64,000 nucleotides of DNA, from NCBI RefSeq assembly GCF_003048905.1, contig NZ_PIRO01000001.1, positions 186,001-250,000 on the forward strand. Direction: 5' to 3'. The notes beneath the pieces were generated by a model. That model was not told where the DNA came from. It saw only the letters and a list, made by a program, of their open reading frames with translations, and did not search any database. The position numbers and the translations under genes are program-made. Below, piece after piece: positions 53,215-63,257 of this stretch (positions are counted from its first letter, which is position 1; each line of letters starts with the position of its first letter). Source of the stretch: Campylobacter concisus. Its GTDB lineage: Bacteria; Campylobacterota; Campylobacteria; Campylobacterales; Campylobacteraceae.

Positions 53215-53508
53215 TTAAACTCCAAGTTGTGCTTTTACAAAATCGCTTGCCATTTGTATATTCCACTCAGGCTCCCAGACAAGATCAATCTCACACTCTT
53301 TGACACCTTCTATATCAAGTACAGCAGTCTCTACCCAGCCAAGTATCATTTCATGTAGCGGGCAAGATTTGGTTGAAAGCGTCATAGTAACTTTTGCTTT
53401 GCCATTTTCATCGCAGCTAGCATCATATATAAGCCCAAGCGAAACGATATCAAAGCCAACTTCTGGATCAACGATATTTGACAGTGCGTTATAAATTTTT
53501 TCTTTCAT
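53215..53508 (-). CDS. DUF59/MIP18-type metal-sulfur cluster assembly factor
   Basis: A 97-residue protein of the DUF59 family (PaaD/SufT-like), which helps Fe-S cluster maturation. Typical blocks are IVDPEVGFDIVSLGLIYD (about 12-29), VTMTLSTKSCPLHEMI (about 40-55, with the reactive Cys) and the C-terminal EIDLVWEPEWN. Length fits the family. It is the last of a three-gene leftward unit, 3 bases after the membrane protein gene, and may service an Fe-S target of that pathway. Confidence 0.88.
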   Translation of the reverse strand: MKEKIYNALSNIVDPEVGFDIVSLGLIYDASCDENGKAKVTMTLSTKSCPLHEMILGWVETAVLDIEGVKECEIDLVWEPEWNIQMASDFVKAQLGV

Positions 53509-53511
53509 TTT

Positions 53512-54702
53512 TTATCCTTTAAAACCAGTAAATCTAAAAATATTTATTATATTTATCGATAGTAAAACTATACTAAGAGCTATAAAAATCATACCAGCTT
53601 GCACTAAAATTTCTAGTTCAAAGCAAGTTGAGAGAAGATAGCAAAGAAGTGAGACGGTATTAAAAGCTATACCAAAATAAGCTATCTTTTTTAGTATCAT
53701 GGCATCAAGAAGTGGCACTTTTACCTTTCCTACAAAAGGTGCTACATAGTGATACCATATAAGAAATGGTGCGATCTTGTAAAGATGAGCTACGATAAAA
53801 GCAAACAAAAAGCCATATATTAAAAAATATGCAGCTAAATTTAATTTGTCTAAAGCTATAAAAACAGCAGCACCAAGTAAAGCCACCAATGAAAGCACGA
53901 TATTTACATTCCAGTAATCATACGCCTTTCTAACGCGCTTTTTTAAAATATAAAGTGCTTGAGCTATAAAAAGTAAAGCCGCCACACATATTGACAAAAT
54001 AGACAAATTTTCATTAAAAGCTAGTAAGATACCACCCAAAATATAGCATGCTAGTGAGGCTTTACTAAGTGCAAATTTTAGATCGTGAGCCAATGCAAAC
54101 ATAGGTAGGAGTACGCTAGCAGCTCCAAGTATCACAAGAAACACAAATCCCAGTACAAAATAAACGTGAAATTTTAGTGTCATCTCAAAATCAAGCATCA
54201 ACGTACCGCCAAGTATCATAAGCAAGCAAAAACCAAGCGTTATTCCAATTATCAAAAAGATAGCTGAAACAAAAAGTGCAAAGGCTGCAAAGCTCCTTTT
54301 TTCATTATCCATAAAGCTTAATGCATAAGTCATAGCAAAAAAAGCGAGCGAGCAAAAAAGCAAAACTCCACTAATTTGTAAAATTTTAGCCTCAGCAAAT
54401 AACATCCCGTAGCACATGCCCAACAATGATAGACAAAAAATAGCCAAATTTAAAATAGCACCTTTTGCAGTAAAAAACGGCTTTTCTAAGATGACTGAGG
54501 TTAGCTGATAGAGCGCTCCGATGATAATGCTCATAACAAAGCCAACAAAAAATATATGCAAAAAACCAGCTGTATTTAGTGAGCTGATAGCATCAAAATC
54601 TGCATAAAAGAACGCCGGCACACTTAATGCTAAAAAGAAAATTCCAACAATAAAATATCCACCGACTAACTTAAATGGTGGTGCGTAAGTATTTAAAAGC
54701 AT
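53512..54702 (-). CDS. Multi-span membrane protein, haem-copper-oxidase-I/NnrS-like
   Basis: The 396-residue protein is almost wholly hydrophobic, about twelve helices. LHIFFVGFVMSIIIGALYQLT (about 48-68) and FHVYFVLGFVFLVILGA with a later H near 205, plus WYHYVAP (about 314-320), place histidines inside helices. This is as in subunit I of cbb3/NO-reductase-type oxidases and in NnrS. It is shorter than true oxidases (about 480) and lacks an obvious full set of haem-copper ligands, so a sensor or NnrS-like nitrosative-stress role is likelier than respiration. It is flanked by DUF2249 and DUF59 genes. Confidence 0.65.
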   Translation of the reverse strand: MLLNTYAPPFKLVGGYFIVGIFFLALSVPAFFYADFDAISSLNTAGFLHIFFVGFVMSIIIGALYQLTSVILEKPFFTAKGAILNLAIFCLSLLGMCYGMLFAEAKILQISGVLLFCSLAFFAMTYALSFMDNEKRSFAAFALFVSAIFLIIGITLGFCLLMILGGTLMLDFEMTLKFHVYFVLGFVFLVILGAASVLLPMFALAHDLKFALSKASLACYILGGILLAFNENLSILSICVAALLFIAQALYILKKRVRKAYDYWNVNIVLSLVALLGAAVFIALDKLNLAAYFLIYGFLFAFIVAHLYKIAPFLIWYHYVAPFVGKVKVPLLDAMILKKIAYFGIAFNTVSLLCYLLSTCFELEILVQAGMIFIALSIVLLSINIINIFRFTGFKG

Positions 54703-54703
54703 C

Positions 54704-55042
54704 TTAGTGACAAAGACTCGTATCTACGTCTTCTATATTTGCACCGTCTTTTAGGCTAAAAATCATCTTTACAGCCCCACCATCTATATCTTCACGCTCT
54801 ATATCAAAGCTCTTATCTATCTTTGGTATAAGACCGACTGGAAATTTATGATTTAGCATCATAATTTTTGTATTTTTATCAGCAAATTTAATAGCGATTA
54901 ATGCATTAACCATTGGCTCTGGCGGCACGCAAGGACGTGAGTCAAAGCCAACAAAATTTACACCATTTTCATTAAATTTATAAAATGGCACGGTTGCACC
55001 ATCGACATTAAACTGCTCTGCGTTTTTGAAAAAATTGCTCAT
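54704..55042 (-). CDS. DUF2249 family protein
   Basis: A 112-residue soluble protein. The core (about 33-95) matches DUF2249: FDSRPCVPPEPM, then NALIAIKFADKNTKIMMLNH, then KFPVGLIPKI, the usual LDxRxLPPPEPxxxIL...HxPxPLxP pattern. DUF2249 proteins are often found beside hemerythrins, NnrS and DUF59 in nitrogen-oxide stress loci. Function is unproven; the TusA-like fold suggests sulfur or metal transfer. It is the first gene of the three-gene unit, with the FNR-type box and -10 just upstream. Confidence 0.75.
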   Translation of the reverse strand: MSNFFKNAEQFNVDGATVPFYKFNENGVNFVGFDSRPCVPPEPMVNALIAIKFADKNTKIMMLNHKFPVGLIPKIDKSFDIEREDIDGGAVKMIFSLKDGANIEDVDTSLCH

Positions 55043-55066
55043 TTTTTCTCCTTTTAATTTTGGAGA

Positions 55067-55109
55067 ATTATACTCTGATTAAACTTTTTAAACTATTGAT
55101 TTGCTTCAA
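55067..55109 (-). promoter_or_regulatory. FNR/CRP-type operator and -10 of the DUF2249 operon
   Basis: On the minus strand TTGAA-GCAA-ATCAA (55096-55109) differs at one position from the FNR consensus TTGAT-N4-ATCAA. The -10 TATAAT is at 55067-55072. The 23 bases between them put the box centre near -42, the standard activating (class II) position. An activator of the CRP/FNR family would therefore be expected to turn on this unit. Confidence 0.6.
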
Positions 55110-55115
55110 CAAAAG

Positions 55116-56156
55116 CTATTTTACGTAAGGTATAAATTCCTCGTATCCAAGTCTAGCCATATCTTCAAGCGGTATAAATTTAAGGCTCGCACCGTTTATG
55201 CAATATCTTAGCCCACCCTTATCGCTTGGGCCATCGTTAAAAACATGCCCAAGGTGCGCGTCACTATTTTGAGACTTAACTTCGACCCTTTTCATCATAA
55301 AAGAGTTGTCCTCCTTATACGAAAGAGCTGTTGTCGTGATAGGCTTTGTAAAGCTTGGCCAGCCACATCCTGCATCAAATTTATCTGCACTTGAGAAAAG
55401 TGGCTTTCCGCTCGTTATATCTACATAAATGCCTTTTTTATCAAATTTATCATACTCGCTACTAAATGGCCTCTCGGTCGCTGCTTCTTGCGTCACGGTA
55501 TACTGCTCGCTACTTAAATTTTTCTTTAGCTCATCTTTACTAAGCGGCTTAAATTTCGCCTCATCGTAAAGCGGTTTATCAGCTAAACCTAGATTGATAT
55601 GACAGTATCCAAAAGGATTTTTATCAAGATAGTCTTGATGATACTCCTCACCTAAGACAAAATTTTTAAGTGGCGCCACCTCAACCACGATCTTATCTTT
55701 AAATTTCTTTTGCTCTATTTTCATAAAGCTCTCTATCGTTGGCAGATCACTTTCGCTCACATAGTAAATTCCGCTTCTATACTGCCTACCGACGTCATTG
55801 CCTTGTTTATTTAGAGAGGTCGGGTCGATCACTCTAAAAAAATGAGCCAAAATTTCAGCCAAAGCGACTCTATTTTCGTCATATTTTACATAAAGCGTCT
55901 CGGCATGATCGCTCTCATGAAGCTCGCGGTAGTTAGTATTTTCGCTCTTGCCATTTGCGTAGCCTACCTTTGTATCCACTACGCCAAATATCTTTTTAAA
56001 ATATCCCTGCATACCCCAAAAGCAACCACCTGCTAGATAAATTTCTTTCAAATTTTGCCCTGCCATCGTCTGCTCCTTTATAAGCTCATCTTTTGCCATC
56101 AAATTTAGACCAAAAAACATTGCCGCCATCAAAATAAATTTTAAGATATTTTTCAT
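55116..56156 (-). CDS. msrAB: Fused methionine sulfoxide reductase MsrA-MsrB, exported
   Basis: Repairs both S- and R-methionine sulfoxide. A signal peptide (about 1-21) sends it to the periplasm. The MsrA domain (about 35-195) carries catalytic C45 in [11 protein letters not shown]. The MsrB domain (about 210-340) has GCGWPSF and catalytic C319 in RYCINGASL. No CxxC zinc pairs are visible, so the MsrB part is the zinc-free type. The 346 residues are normal for fused MsrAB. It has its own TATAAT on the minus strand (56181-56186) and is monocistronic. Confidence 0.95.
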   Translation of the reverse strand: MKNILKFILMAAMFFGLNLMAKDELIKEQTMAGQNLKEIYLAGGCFWGMQGYFKKIFGVVDTKVGYANGKSENTNYRELHESDHAETLYVKYDENRVALAEILAHFFRVIDPTSLNKQGNDVGRQYRSGIYYVSESDLPTIESFMKIEQKKFKDKIVVEVAPLKNFVLGEEYHQDYLDKNPFGYCHINLGLADKPLYDEAKFKPLSKDELKKNLSSEQYTVTQEAATERPFSSEYDKFDKKGIYVDITSGKPLFSSADKFDAGCGWPSFTKPITTTALSYKEDNSFMMKRVEVKSQNSDAHLGHVFNDGPSDKGGLRYCINGASLKFIPLEDMARLGYEEFIPYVK

Positions 56157-56180
56157 TCTATCTCCTTTCGTTTTTGAAAG

Positions 56181-56186
56181 ATTATA
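56181..56186 (-). promoter_or_regulatory. -10 box of msrAB
   Basis: TATAAT on the minus strand, 24 bases before the msrAB ATG, with AAAGGAG next to the start. Confidence 0.5.
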
Positions 56187-56210
56187 CGAAAATTAAAGTT
56201 ATAAAGTGTG

Positions 56211-56231
56211 AAGAAAGGGGCAAGCGCCCCT
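56211..56231 (-). terminator. Terminator of purH
   Basis: On the minus strand AGGGGC-GCTT-GCCCCT forms a 6-bp GC-rich stem followed by TTCTT, immediately after the purH stop. Confidence 0.7.
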
Positions 56232-56236
56232 AAATT

Positions 56237-57769
56237 TTAGTGTAAAAAGTGTCTAACGCCAGTAAAGTATAGCGACATGCCATGCTCATCAGCAGCCTCT
56301 ATCACCTCATCATCTCTGATACTGCCGCCTGGCTCGATGACGCATTTTACGCCCACTTTGCTAGCAATATCGATACTATCTCTAAATGGGAAGAACGCTT
56401 CGCTTGCAAGTACGCAACCGCTTAGATCGATCTTTAGCTCTTTTGCCTTTGCCACAGCCGCACGTGCAGCATCCACACGGCTTGTCATACCCATGCCAAT
56501 GGCTACCATCGCGCCATCTTTTACATAAACTACGCAGTTGCTCTTTGTTAGCGCCGCCACTTTCCACGCGATCTGGGCATCTTTTAGTTCGCTACCAGTT
56601 GCAAATTTCTTACTCATTTGCTTCATATTTTCAAGCTCTTCGTCTTTTACATAGTCTCTTTCTTGAAATACAAATCCGCCATCAACGTGCTTAAAGTCAA
56701 ATTTATCATTTGAGCGAACTAAAAATTTATTGTCTTGAGTGAAAATTTTGATACGTTTTTTACTCTCAAATACTTTAAGGGCTGCTTCATCAACATTTGC
56801 AGCAATTATTACCTCAACGTAAATTTCATTTATCTTTTTAGCAAGCTCCTCATCAAGCGTGCCATTTATCGCGACTACACCGCCGTAAGCTGAGATCGGA
56901 TCGCATTTAAGCGCAGCCTCGTAGCTCTCAAGCAAATTATCTTTTACCGCAAAACCGCAAGGGTTAGCATGCTTGATGATAGCCACAGCTGGCGCGTCAT
57001 CAAAGCTAGTTGCAAGCATCAATGCGCCATTTATATCGGTCATATTATTGAAACTTGCCTCGCCTTTTAAGGCTCTAAAGTTGTTTGTGAAGAAATAATC
57101 AAACTCATAAAGTGCGCCTTTTTGGTGTGGATTTTCTCCGTATCTTGTATCAAAAACCTTGCTTCCCACGATAAATCTAGCATCGCCAAAACCGCCATTA
57201 AATCTATCATTCATATAGTTTGCGATCATGCTATCATATGCCGCTGTATGCTCAAATGCCTTTATCATCAGTGATCTTCTAAACTCAAAATCATCACTTT
57301 TTTCTCTTAGGCGCTTTAAAATTTCATCATAATCAAGCACGCTTGTAACGATAAGCACGTCTTTAAAATTTTTAGCAGCACTTCTTACCATGGCTGGGCC
57401 ACCAATGTCGATATTTTCGATGATCTCAGCAAAGTCATCAGTCCTGATGGTAGTCTCTTTAAATGGATATAAATTTACGCAAACTAGGTCTATGCCCTCG
57501 ATACCATACTCTTTTGCCTGAGCCACGTGCGTAGCGTCGTCGCGCTTATGCAAAATGCCGCCATGTATCTTTGGATGAAGCGTCTTTACCCTACCCTCAA
57601 ACATCTCAGGTGAAGCCGTAAATTCGCTAACTTCAGTTGCTTTGACACCATTTTCTTTTAAAAGCTTAAATGTACCGCCAGTTGAAAGTATCTGCCAGCC
57701 AAGCTCTTCTAGCCCCTTTGCAAACTCTACAATGCCCTCTTTATCGCTAACGCTAAGCAATGCTCTCAT
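56237..57769 (-). CDS. purH: Bifunctional AICAR transformylase / IMP cyclohydrolase
   Basis: Catalyses the last two steps of IMP synthesis. The 510 residues are typical. The cyclohydrolase (MGS-like) domain (1-140) has [15 protein letters not shown] and [14 protein letters not shown]. The transformylase domain (about 190-510) has [27 protein letters not shown] (catalytic KH) and the C-terminal [32 protein letters not shown] lies before the ATG. Downstream genes of the run begin 22 bases upstream of it, so it probably shares their transcript. Confidence 0.96.
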   Translation of the reverse strand: MRALLSVSDKEGIVEFAKGLEELGWQILSTGGTFKLLKENGVKATEVSEFTASPEMFEGRVKTLHPKIHGGILHKRDDATHVAQAKEYGIEGIDLVCVNLYPFKETTIRTDDFAEIIENIDIGGPAMVRSAAKNFKDVLIVTSVLDYDEILKRLREKSDDFEFRRSLMIKAFEHTAAYDSMIANYMNDRFNGGFGDARFIVGSKVFDTRYGENPHQKGALYEFDYFFTNNFRALKGEASFNNMTDINGALMLATSFDDAPAVAIIKHANPCGFAVKDNLLESYEAALKCDPISAYGGVVAINGTLDEELAKKINEIYVEVIIAANVDEAALKVFESKKRIKIFTQDNKFLVRSNDKFDFKHVDGGFVFQERDYVKDEELENMKQMSKKFATGSELKDAQIAWKVAALTKSNCVVYVKDGAMVAIGMGMTSRVDAARAAVAKAKELKIDLSGCVLASEAFFPFRDSIDIASKVGVKCVIEPGGSIRDDEVIEAADEHGMSLYFTGVRHFLH

Positions 57770-57791
57770 TTTTTCTCCTTTATTAAATTTT

Positions 57792-58364
57792 TTATCTTTT
57801 TGTTAAACACATACCTTTTACAAGCAGAAGCTGCCCCATTTTTATATCTTTTGCGATATTCTTTATCGATAAGGCTTCTAGCGTAACCATAACATTTGCA
57901 GCTGCATCTATATAATAGTCTTTTCTCTCTACAAAGTTTTCACGCTTTTGACCAACAATATCAACGCTAAAGGCATAGCTTGAAATTTGATTGCCGTCAA
58001 AATATCTCGCATCTAATACGCTTAAATTTACAGGTTCCTCTTTCTCAAGTGCCTCGCATATCGGCTTTTTCGAACTAAATTTCATCACCTTTATACCACG
58101 ATCATACGAAAAGATATACTCACTAATTTCATTTAATTTTTTTGCTTGAACTGACATAATGTCGCTCTTGTTGCCATCTTTATCGACAAATATTATGCTC
58201 ACATTGCTATCTTTAACATCATAGTTGCTGATGACTAACCTTTGATCTTGATAAAGCTCACTTTGCGTAAGCTTAAATTTTATCTCTTTTCCATCGATAT
58301 TTACCACTTTAAAATCATTACAAAAGCCAGCCACTGCTAGCAGCAAAATAATAAATTTCTTCAT
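57792..58364 (-). CDS. Uncharacterised periplasmic protein
   Basis: A signal peptide ([15 protein letters not shown]) leads a 190-residue exported beta-rich protein, with [18 protein letters not shown] and [18 protein letters not shown] as the best-conserved-looking stretches. No family recognised. Two cysteines (near 103 and 186) could pair. It starts next to the end of the DjlA-like gene and lies before purH on the same strand. Function unknown. Confidence 0.7.
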   Translation of the reverse strand: MKKFIILLLAVAGFCNDFKVVNIDGKEIKFKLTQSELYQDQRLVISNYDVKDSNVSIIFVDKDGNKSDIMSVQAKKLNEISEYIFSYDRGIKVMKFSSKKPICEALEKEEPVNLSVLDARYFDGNQISSYAFSVDIVGQKRENFVERKDYYIDAAANVMVTLEALSIKNIAKDIKMGQLLLVKGMCLTKR

Positions 58365-59099
58365 CTAAACTCCAAATTTCTCTTTTAATCGCCCATAAGC
58401 CTCGTTTATCTCCTGAAGCTTTTTAGTTGAGCGCTCGATCACCTCTTTACTCTCGCCCCTACCCATTAAGATATCAGGATGATACTGCCTTACAAGCTCT
58501 TTGTAACGAGCTTTTACCTCTTCAAGACTTGCATTTTTGCTAAGTCCTAAAACCTCAAAAGCATCTTTTTCTTGGACCATTTCATCGGGATTTGCCTCAA
58601 ATCTTGAGCCATAAAAGCTATCAAATTTAAAGATGATCTCATCAAGCGTTTCTTTATCAATGCCAAATCCATAAGCGATATTTCTTATAACATCTTGCTC
58701 ACTTTTGTTAAATTCTCCATCGATGTAGGCTAAATTTAGAAAAAATGTGAGCCTAGCGACGCATATATCGTAGTTTAGATTAAAAGCACTCTTGTAGTTT
58801 CTAGCGGTTTCGTAGGCGTTATCTACATTTTCTTTTTGGCTCTTATAAACCTCTTTTAGATACTCACGCACACCGCTAACGCCGCTAACTTTCTGGCTTA
58901 GATCATCTAGCACTTGAGTGATCAGCCTAGCCTCTAGCTCGCTAACTCTGCCGTCACTTTTAGCTACTTTTGCAAGCAGTGAGACTAGAAATTTAGCCTC
59001 ATCTACATCTGCTTGTTTCTTGCGGTTACTACCTATTTGGACATTCATAAAGAGAAATATCGCACCGCCTAATATCAGTAAAAACAGGACTCCAGACAT
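58365..59099 (-). CDS. DjlA-like membrane co-chaperone (TerB + DnaJ domains)
   Basis: Membrane-anchored Hsp40. One N-terminal helix (about 2-18) is followed by a TerB-like domain (about 35-155, KVAKSDGRVSELEARLI, then AYIDGEFNKSEQDVI) and a C-terminal J domain (about 180-244) with HPD in VRQYHPDILMGRG. Domain order is that of DjlA, but the protein is shorter (244 against 270). It lies 1 base after the serine-protease-like gene, in a unit running purL, protease, DjlA-like, exported protein, purH. Confidence 0.88.
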   Translation of the reverse strand: MSGVLFLLILGGAIFLFMNVQIGSNRKKQADVDEAKFLVSLLAKVAKSDGRVSELEARLITQVLDDLSQKVSGVSGVREYLKEVYKSQKENVDNAYETARNYKSAFNLNYDICVARLTFFLNLAYIDGEFNKSEQDVIRNIAYGFGIDKETLDEIIFKFDSFYGSRFEANPDEMVQEKDAFEVLGLSKNASLEEVKARYKELVRQYHPDILMGRGESKEVIERSTKKLQEINEAYGRLKEKFGV

Positions 59100-59100
59100 A

Positions 59101-60162
59101 TTACCACAAGTGATAGATAGTATTTTTTATTTTGCCATTTACTAGCTCGTTTTTACGCCAAGAGCTCTCGTCATTCATCACGTTCCAGCGACGCTCTTCA
59201 GGGCGGTAGAACCAGTCTTTATCTATCTGATAGTAAATTTGCTTGCCATTTGTTTCAATGATATTTGCGATATTGTTATCGTGATAGCTATTTTCATCAT
59301 AGTCAGTAAAAGCTCGCTGACCCATCTCTGAGTAAAGTAGCGTTAGCTCCTGAAGCATTTCATTTAGATCATCATCCATCTTTTTTACATGAAGGCCGAT
59401 CTCGTGCGCCTCTCTAAAGAGGATCGGATATTCATGAGCTGGATAGTCGCCATTTAGCCTTTCAGAAATTTCTGCGATCTTTTTATCATCATCGATGTGA
59501 TACCTAAGAAGCTCGGTGCAAATCTTAAGCGATAGCGAGCTAGCACGGTCAACCGCACCAAAGACTAGCGGATGAATATATTCATAAAGCGAATTATAAG
59601 GGTTTGTGTCGTTTGGCCTATCTTTATCTTGCTCTTTCCAAAGTTTGACCACACGACTAAGTTCGTCCATCGAAACGCTCACAAGCTCATTGCCTTTGTT
59701 TGTCGGGCTAAGCTCGTGTTTGAGTGAAGTATCAACAGGCGTTAGATAGGCAAGTGGCCCCATGACAATCTCATTTGCGCCAAGTGCCATCATGGTAGCA
59801 GCTGAGGCGCAGTTTGCAGGTATTAAAGCTATTAAATTTTTGCAGTAATTTCTAAGTGTAGTGATGATCCTAAGAGCGGCGATACCGCTTCCACCATCAC
59901 TTTTTATAAAAAGATAGGCAGTATCTATCTTTTTACCCTTTAAAATTTCATACATAGCACTTGCATCGTTGCCGCAAACGCTACCAGCATTTGAATTATA
60001 GTAAGTTATCAAGGTAGCGTTTAGTCTTTTTTCGATTGATTTTATTAAATTTTGTGTCTTACTAAAAAGCACTGGCGGTTTTGCTACGCCTCGCTTTTCA
60101 ACTTGTTCTGCTTCCTTTTGCTCATTTTCAGCCTCAGCAACCTTGCCCTTTTTCAAAGCCAT
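59101..60162 (-). CDS. SDH-type serine protease-like protein (ClpP/SppA fold)
   Basis: A 353-residue protein of the serine dehydrogenase proteinase family (PF01972), related to SppA/ClpP. The oxyanion region is IKSDGGSGIAALRII (about 86-100), the nucleophile Ser sits in ANCASAATMMALGA (about 115-128), and PLAYLTPVDTSL follows. No signal peptide is present; it is annotated in other genomes as cytoplasmic or membrane-associated. It starts 3 bases after purL ends. Substrates are unknown; the neighbouring DjlA-like chaperone suggests quality control. Confidence 0.82.
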   Translation of the reverse strand: MALKKGKVAEAENEQKEAEQVEKRGVAKPPVLFSKTQNLIKSIEKRLNATLITYYNSNAGSVCGNDASAMYEILKGKKIDTAYLFIKSDGGSGIAALRIITTLRNYCKNLIALIPANCASAATMMALGANEIVMGPLAYLTPVDTSLKHELSPTNKGNELVSVSMDELSRVVKLWKEQDKDRPNDTNPYNSLYEYIHPLVFGAVDRASSLSLKICTELLRYHIDDDKKIAEISERLNGDYPAHEYPILFREAHEIGLHVKKMDDDLNEMLQELTLLYSEMGQRAFTDYDENSYHDNNIANIIETNGKQIYYQIDKDWFYRPEERRWNVMNDESSWRKNELVNGKIKNTIYHLW

Positions 60163-60165
60163 TTC

Positions 60166-62355
60166 TTAATCCTCTTTTCTAACGATTTTTGCAAACTCAT
60201 TTAGATAAATTTCTCTTATCTCATCCACGCTCTCATCGATATCATTTAGTTTAAATCTCTTGCCACCACTAACGCCAATCTTTTCAAATTTCACTCCAAA
60301 TTTAGCAGCAAACGCTTCAAATTTAGCCTCGTCTTTCACTCCTACGACTGCTCTTGAAAAACTTTCATCAAAGATGAAATTTGGCTCTTTAAATTTCACT
60401 TCGCAATTTACGCCGATGTTTGAGATGCTAGCCATTTTTGCTAGTGTAATAGCAAGACCGCCTACGCCTACGCTATTTGCAAACTCTAAAATTTGCTCTT
60501 TATTTGCCTCTATCACTAGGTCCCAAAGGGCTCGCTCAGCTTTATAATCAACCTCTTTTAGCTTTCCGCCAACCACATCAAATAGTGCCTTTGCATAAAG
60601 TGAAGCTGCAAATTCACCGCTTGTTTCGCCAAGCAAGTAAATCGCCCTGCCCTCGCTTAAAAATGTGCTTTTTAGGTTTAAATTTGCATCTTCATTTACA
60701 CCAACTGTGACGATGGCTGGCGTTGGATAGACGCTAACGCCGTCAGTGTCGTTATAAAGGCTCACGTTACCGCTAACAACTGGCGTATTTAGCTCACGGC
60801 AAGCCTCTTTTATGCCTTCACATCCCTCTTTAAACTGCCACATTACCTCTAGATTTTGTGGATTGCCGTAGTTTAGGCAGTCAGTTATCGCAAGTGGCAC
60901 AGCGCCGCTCATCGCTACTTTTCTGCCAGCTGCAGCAACTGCTCTTGCAGCACCAATTTTAGGATCAACGAAATTTGCTCTAGGATCGCACTGCGCAGCC
61001 ATAGAGACGGCCTTTTTAGTGCCTTTTACTCTGATACTTGCAGCGCCTAAATGTCCAGGCTGTTTTATAGTATTTGTCTGAATATTTGCGTCGTATTGAT
61101 CGTAGATAAAGCTTTTATTTAGCACTTCTGGCTCTTTTAAAAGCTTGAAAAATGCGGTTTTGTTATCAACATTATTTGGAATTTTTAAATTTGCTATCTC
61201 ATCAAGATATTTTGGACGTGCAACTGGACGATCAAGCACCGGAGCTGCCTCGCTAAGTGGACCGATAGGAATTTCACCTGCAAGCTCATTATGCCAGTAA
61301 AGCTGCATCACGCCGCTACTTGTGACCTCGCCGATGATCTCAGCATCAAGGTCCCACTTTCTAAAAATTTCAAGCACTTTTTGCTCATAGCCTTTTTTGG
61401 CGCATATTAGCATGCGCTCTTGAGACTCGCTTAGCATTAGCTCATAAGGCGTCATGCCAACTTCGCGCATCGGCACGCGGTCTAGATACATCTTCATACC
61501 ACTACCACTTCTGCCTGCCATCTCAAAGCTAGAGCTAGTAAGCCCTGCCGCACCCATATCTTGGATGCCGATGATGTAGTCTTTTTTAAAGAGCTCCAAG
61601 CACGCTTCCATGAGCAGCTTTTCGGCAAATGGGTCGCCCACTTGCACCGTTGGGCGAAGTGACTTATTCTCGTCGTTAAAGCTATCGCTCGCCATAACAG
61701 CGCCGCCAAGGCCGTCTCTGCCGGTCTTTGAGCCCACGTAAATGACTGGGTTGCCCACACCTTCAGCCTTGCCGTAGAAAATTTCATCACTTTTGCAAAG
61801 GCCAAGCGCAAAGGCGTTGATTAGGATGTTGCCATTAAAGCTAGGATCAAACGTAGTTTCGCCGCCAACCGTTGGAATACCCATGCAGTTACCGTAGTGA
61901 CCAATGCCAGCGACGCTTCCTTTCAGTAGATATCTATGCTTTTTGGCTAGCTCGCCATCGCCTCTTATCTCGCCAAAACGAAGTGAGTTCATGTTAGCAA
62001 CAACTCTTGCGCCCATCGTAAAGACGTCTCTTAAAATTCCACCAACTCCAGTTGCAGCCCCTTGAAACGGCTCGATAAAGCTTGGATGGTTGTGACTCTC
62101 CATCTTAAACACAGCTGCGATCCCGTCACCAACGTCGATGACGCCAGCATTTTCGCCAGGTCCTTGGATGACCCAAGGTGCTTTTGTCGGAAAGCCGTTT
62201 AGGTATTTTTTACTTGATTTGTAGCTGCAGTGCTCGCTCCACATAGCTGAAAATATGCCAAGCTCTAGTAAATTTGGCTCGCGTCCTAAAATTTTTAAGA
62301 TCTCTTCATACTCTTCGTTGCTGATTTTATGTGCTTGTATGGTAGCTTTATCCAT
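60166..62355 (-). CDS. purL: Phosphoribosylformylglycinamidine synthase subunit PurL
   Basis: ATP-dependent amidation step of purine synthesis, small (three-subunit PurLQS) type. The 729 residues show [29 protein letters not shown] (about 22-50), [20 protein letters not shown] (about 91-110), the FGEIRGDG loop and [13 protein letters not shown] (about 268-280). PurS and PurQ are not in the window. The 272 bases upstream hold its promoter and the previous gene's terminator. It heads the run through the protease-like and DjlA-like genes to purH. Confidence 0.96.
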   Translation of the reverse strand: MDKATIQAHKISNEEYEEILKILGREPNLLELGIFSAMWSEHCSYKSSKKYLNGFPTKAPWVIQGPGENAGVIDVGDGIAAVFKMESHNHPSFIEPFQGAATGVGGILRDVFTMGARVVANMNSLRFGEIRGDGELAKKHRYLLKGSVAGIGHYGNCMGIPTVGGETTFDPSFNGNILINAFALGLCKSDEIFYGKAEGVGNPVIYVGSKTGRDGLGGAVMASDSFNDENKSLRPTVQVGDPFAEKLLMEACLELFKKDYIIGIQDMGAAGLTSSSFEMAGRSGSGMKMYLDRVPMREVGMTPYELMLSESQERMLICAKKGYEQKVLEIFRKWDLDAEIIGEVTSSGVMQLYWHNELAGEIPIGPLSEAAPVLDRPVARPKYLDEIANLKIPNNVDNKTAFFKLLKEPEVLNKSFIYDQYDANIQTNTIKQPGHLGAASIRVKGTKKAVSMAAQCDPRANFVDPKIGAARAVAAAGRKVAMSGAVPLAITDCLNYGNPQNLEVMWQFKEGCEGIKEACRELNTPVVSGNVSLYNDTDGVSVYPTPAIVTVGVNEDANLNLKSTFLSEGRAIYLLGETSGEFAASLYAKALFDVVGGKLKEVDYKAERALWDLVIEANKEQILEFANSVGVGGLAITLAKMASISNIGVNCEVKFKEPNFIFDESFSRAVVGVKDEAKFEAFAAKFGVKFEKIGVSGGKRFKLNDIDESVDEIREIYLNEFAKIVRKED

Positions 62356-62537
62356 TGATGTAACCTTTTAAGAATTTTAAGCCATTTTACAATCTTGCTT
62401 ATAAAAAGTTACTAAAAAGCCTTTTGAAATTTAGCAGAATAAAGCATTATTGAGAGAATTTTGCCTACTTTGATAAGGTCTTTTTGTAGCAGTATTTTAA
62501 AAATTTATGCCAGTGTTTTATTTTTGCTAGCATGGTA

Positions 62538-62594
62538 ATAAAAAGTGGCAAAATTTTCAAACCTAGCTCGTAGCTATTTTATTGCCACTTTTAT
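62538..62594 (-). terminator. Probable terminator of the mdaB-like gene
   Basis: On the minus strand AAAAGTGGCAA and TTGCCACTTTTT pair as an 11-bp stem around a 30-base loop that holds an inner TAGCT-ACG-AGCTA hairpin, ending TTTTTAT. It sits 34 bases past the gene's stop. The rest of the 272-base gap shows no gene I can support. Confidence 0.5.
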
Positions 62595-62627
62595 TTATAT
62601 TTGCAGTTTTGTTTCTATTTTAAATTT

Positions 62628-63215
62628 CTATTTCGTATTTTTAAAAACTTTTTCAAGATGCGCTTCGTACTCTTTTAGATATCTTGGTATGTTTGGCATC
62701 TTGATCACATCATTACACATAAAATATGGAAGCGATTTCATGCCTAAAAACTCATTTGCCTTTCTAAAATGATAATAAACTCCATCGATCCCACGCGCAT
62801 CAAAAAACTCGCTTGGATCGCTAAATGCCTCAGCTGGAGCATTCCAAGTAAGGCTTAGCATAAATTTCTTTTCATTTAGCAAGCCGCCCTTGCCGTAGTT
62901 TTTAGTTGGATCGACCCTGTGCCTGCCATCACTCGTATAAAGCTTGCCGTGGCCTGCAGTAAAGACCTCATCGATATATTTTTTCACTATCCAAGGCTCA
63001 CCCATCCACCAAGCTGGCATCTGCCAAACTACTGCTTCCATCCAGAGAAATTTCTCAACTTCAGCCTCGATATCATAGCCTTGATCTATCACAGTTTGCT
63101 TTATCTCGTGACCCATTTTTGCGAGCTTCTCGCATGCAAGATCATGAAGTGTTTGATTTAGCCTGCCATCTGAGTGAGCAAATTTTTTGCCACCATTTAT
63201 AAGTAAAATTTTCAT
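62628..63215 (-). CDS. NAD(P)H-dependent quinone oxidoreductase (MdaB-like)
   Basis: Flavodoxin-fold FAD/FMN oxidoreductase of 195 residues. N-terminal LLINGGKKFAHSDGRLNQTL (3-22) is the MdaB/KefF pattern, with MPAWWMGEPWIVKKYIDEVF (about 70-89) and GGLLNEKKFMLSLTWNAPAE (about 110-129) following. Such enzymes reduce quinones by two electrons and protect from oxidative stress; in H. pylori MdaB is one. AAGGAG precedes the ATG. It lies 42 bases after mnmE on the same strand, with a terminator after it. Confidence 0.88.
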   Translation of the reverse strand: MKILLINGGKKFAHSDGRLNQTLHDLACEKLAKMGHEIKQTVIDQGYDIEAEVEKFLWMEAVVWQMPAWWMGEPWIVKKYIDEVFTAGHGKLYTSDGRHRVDPTKNYGKGGLLNEKKFMLSLTWNAPAEAFSDPSEFFDARGIDGVYYHFRKANEFLGMKSLPYFMCNDVIKMPNIPRYLKEYEAHLEKVFKNTK

Positions 63216-63257
63216 TCTCTCTCCTTTAAAAAACGAAAATTTTAACCAAAAAAACTA

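Noticed and set aside
62465-62533. 22-residue minus-strand ORF between mdaB-like and purL
   Set aside because: No ribosome binding site, and the composition is ordinary spacer; the region is better explained by a terminator and the purL promoter.
62545-62772. Plus-strand 75-residue hydrophobic frame over the end of the mdaB-like gene
   Set aside because: It crosses the mdaB-like coding end and its terminator with no ribosome binding site.
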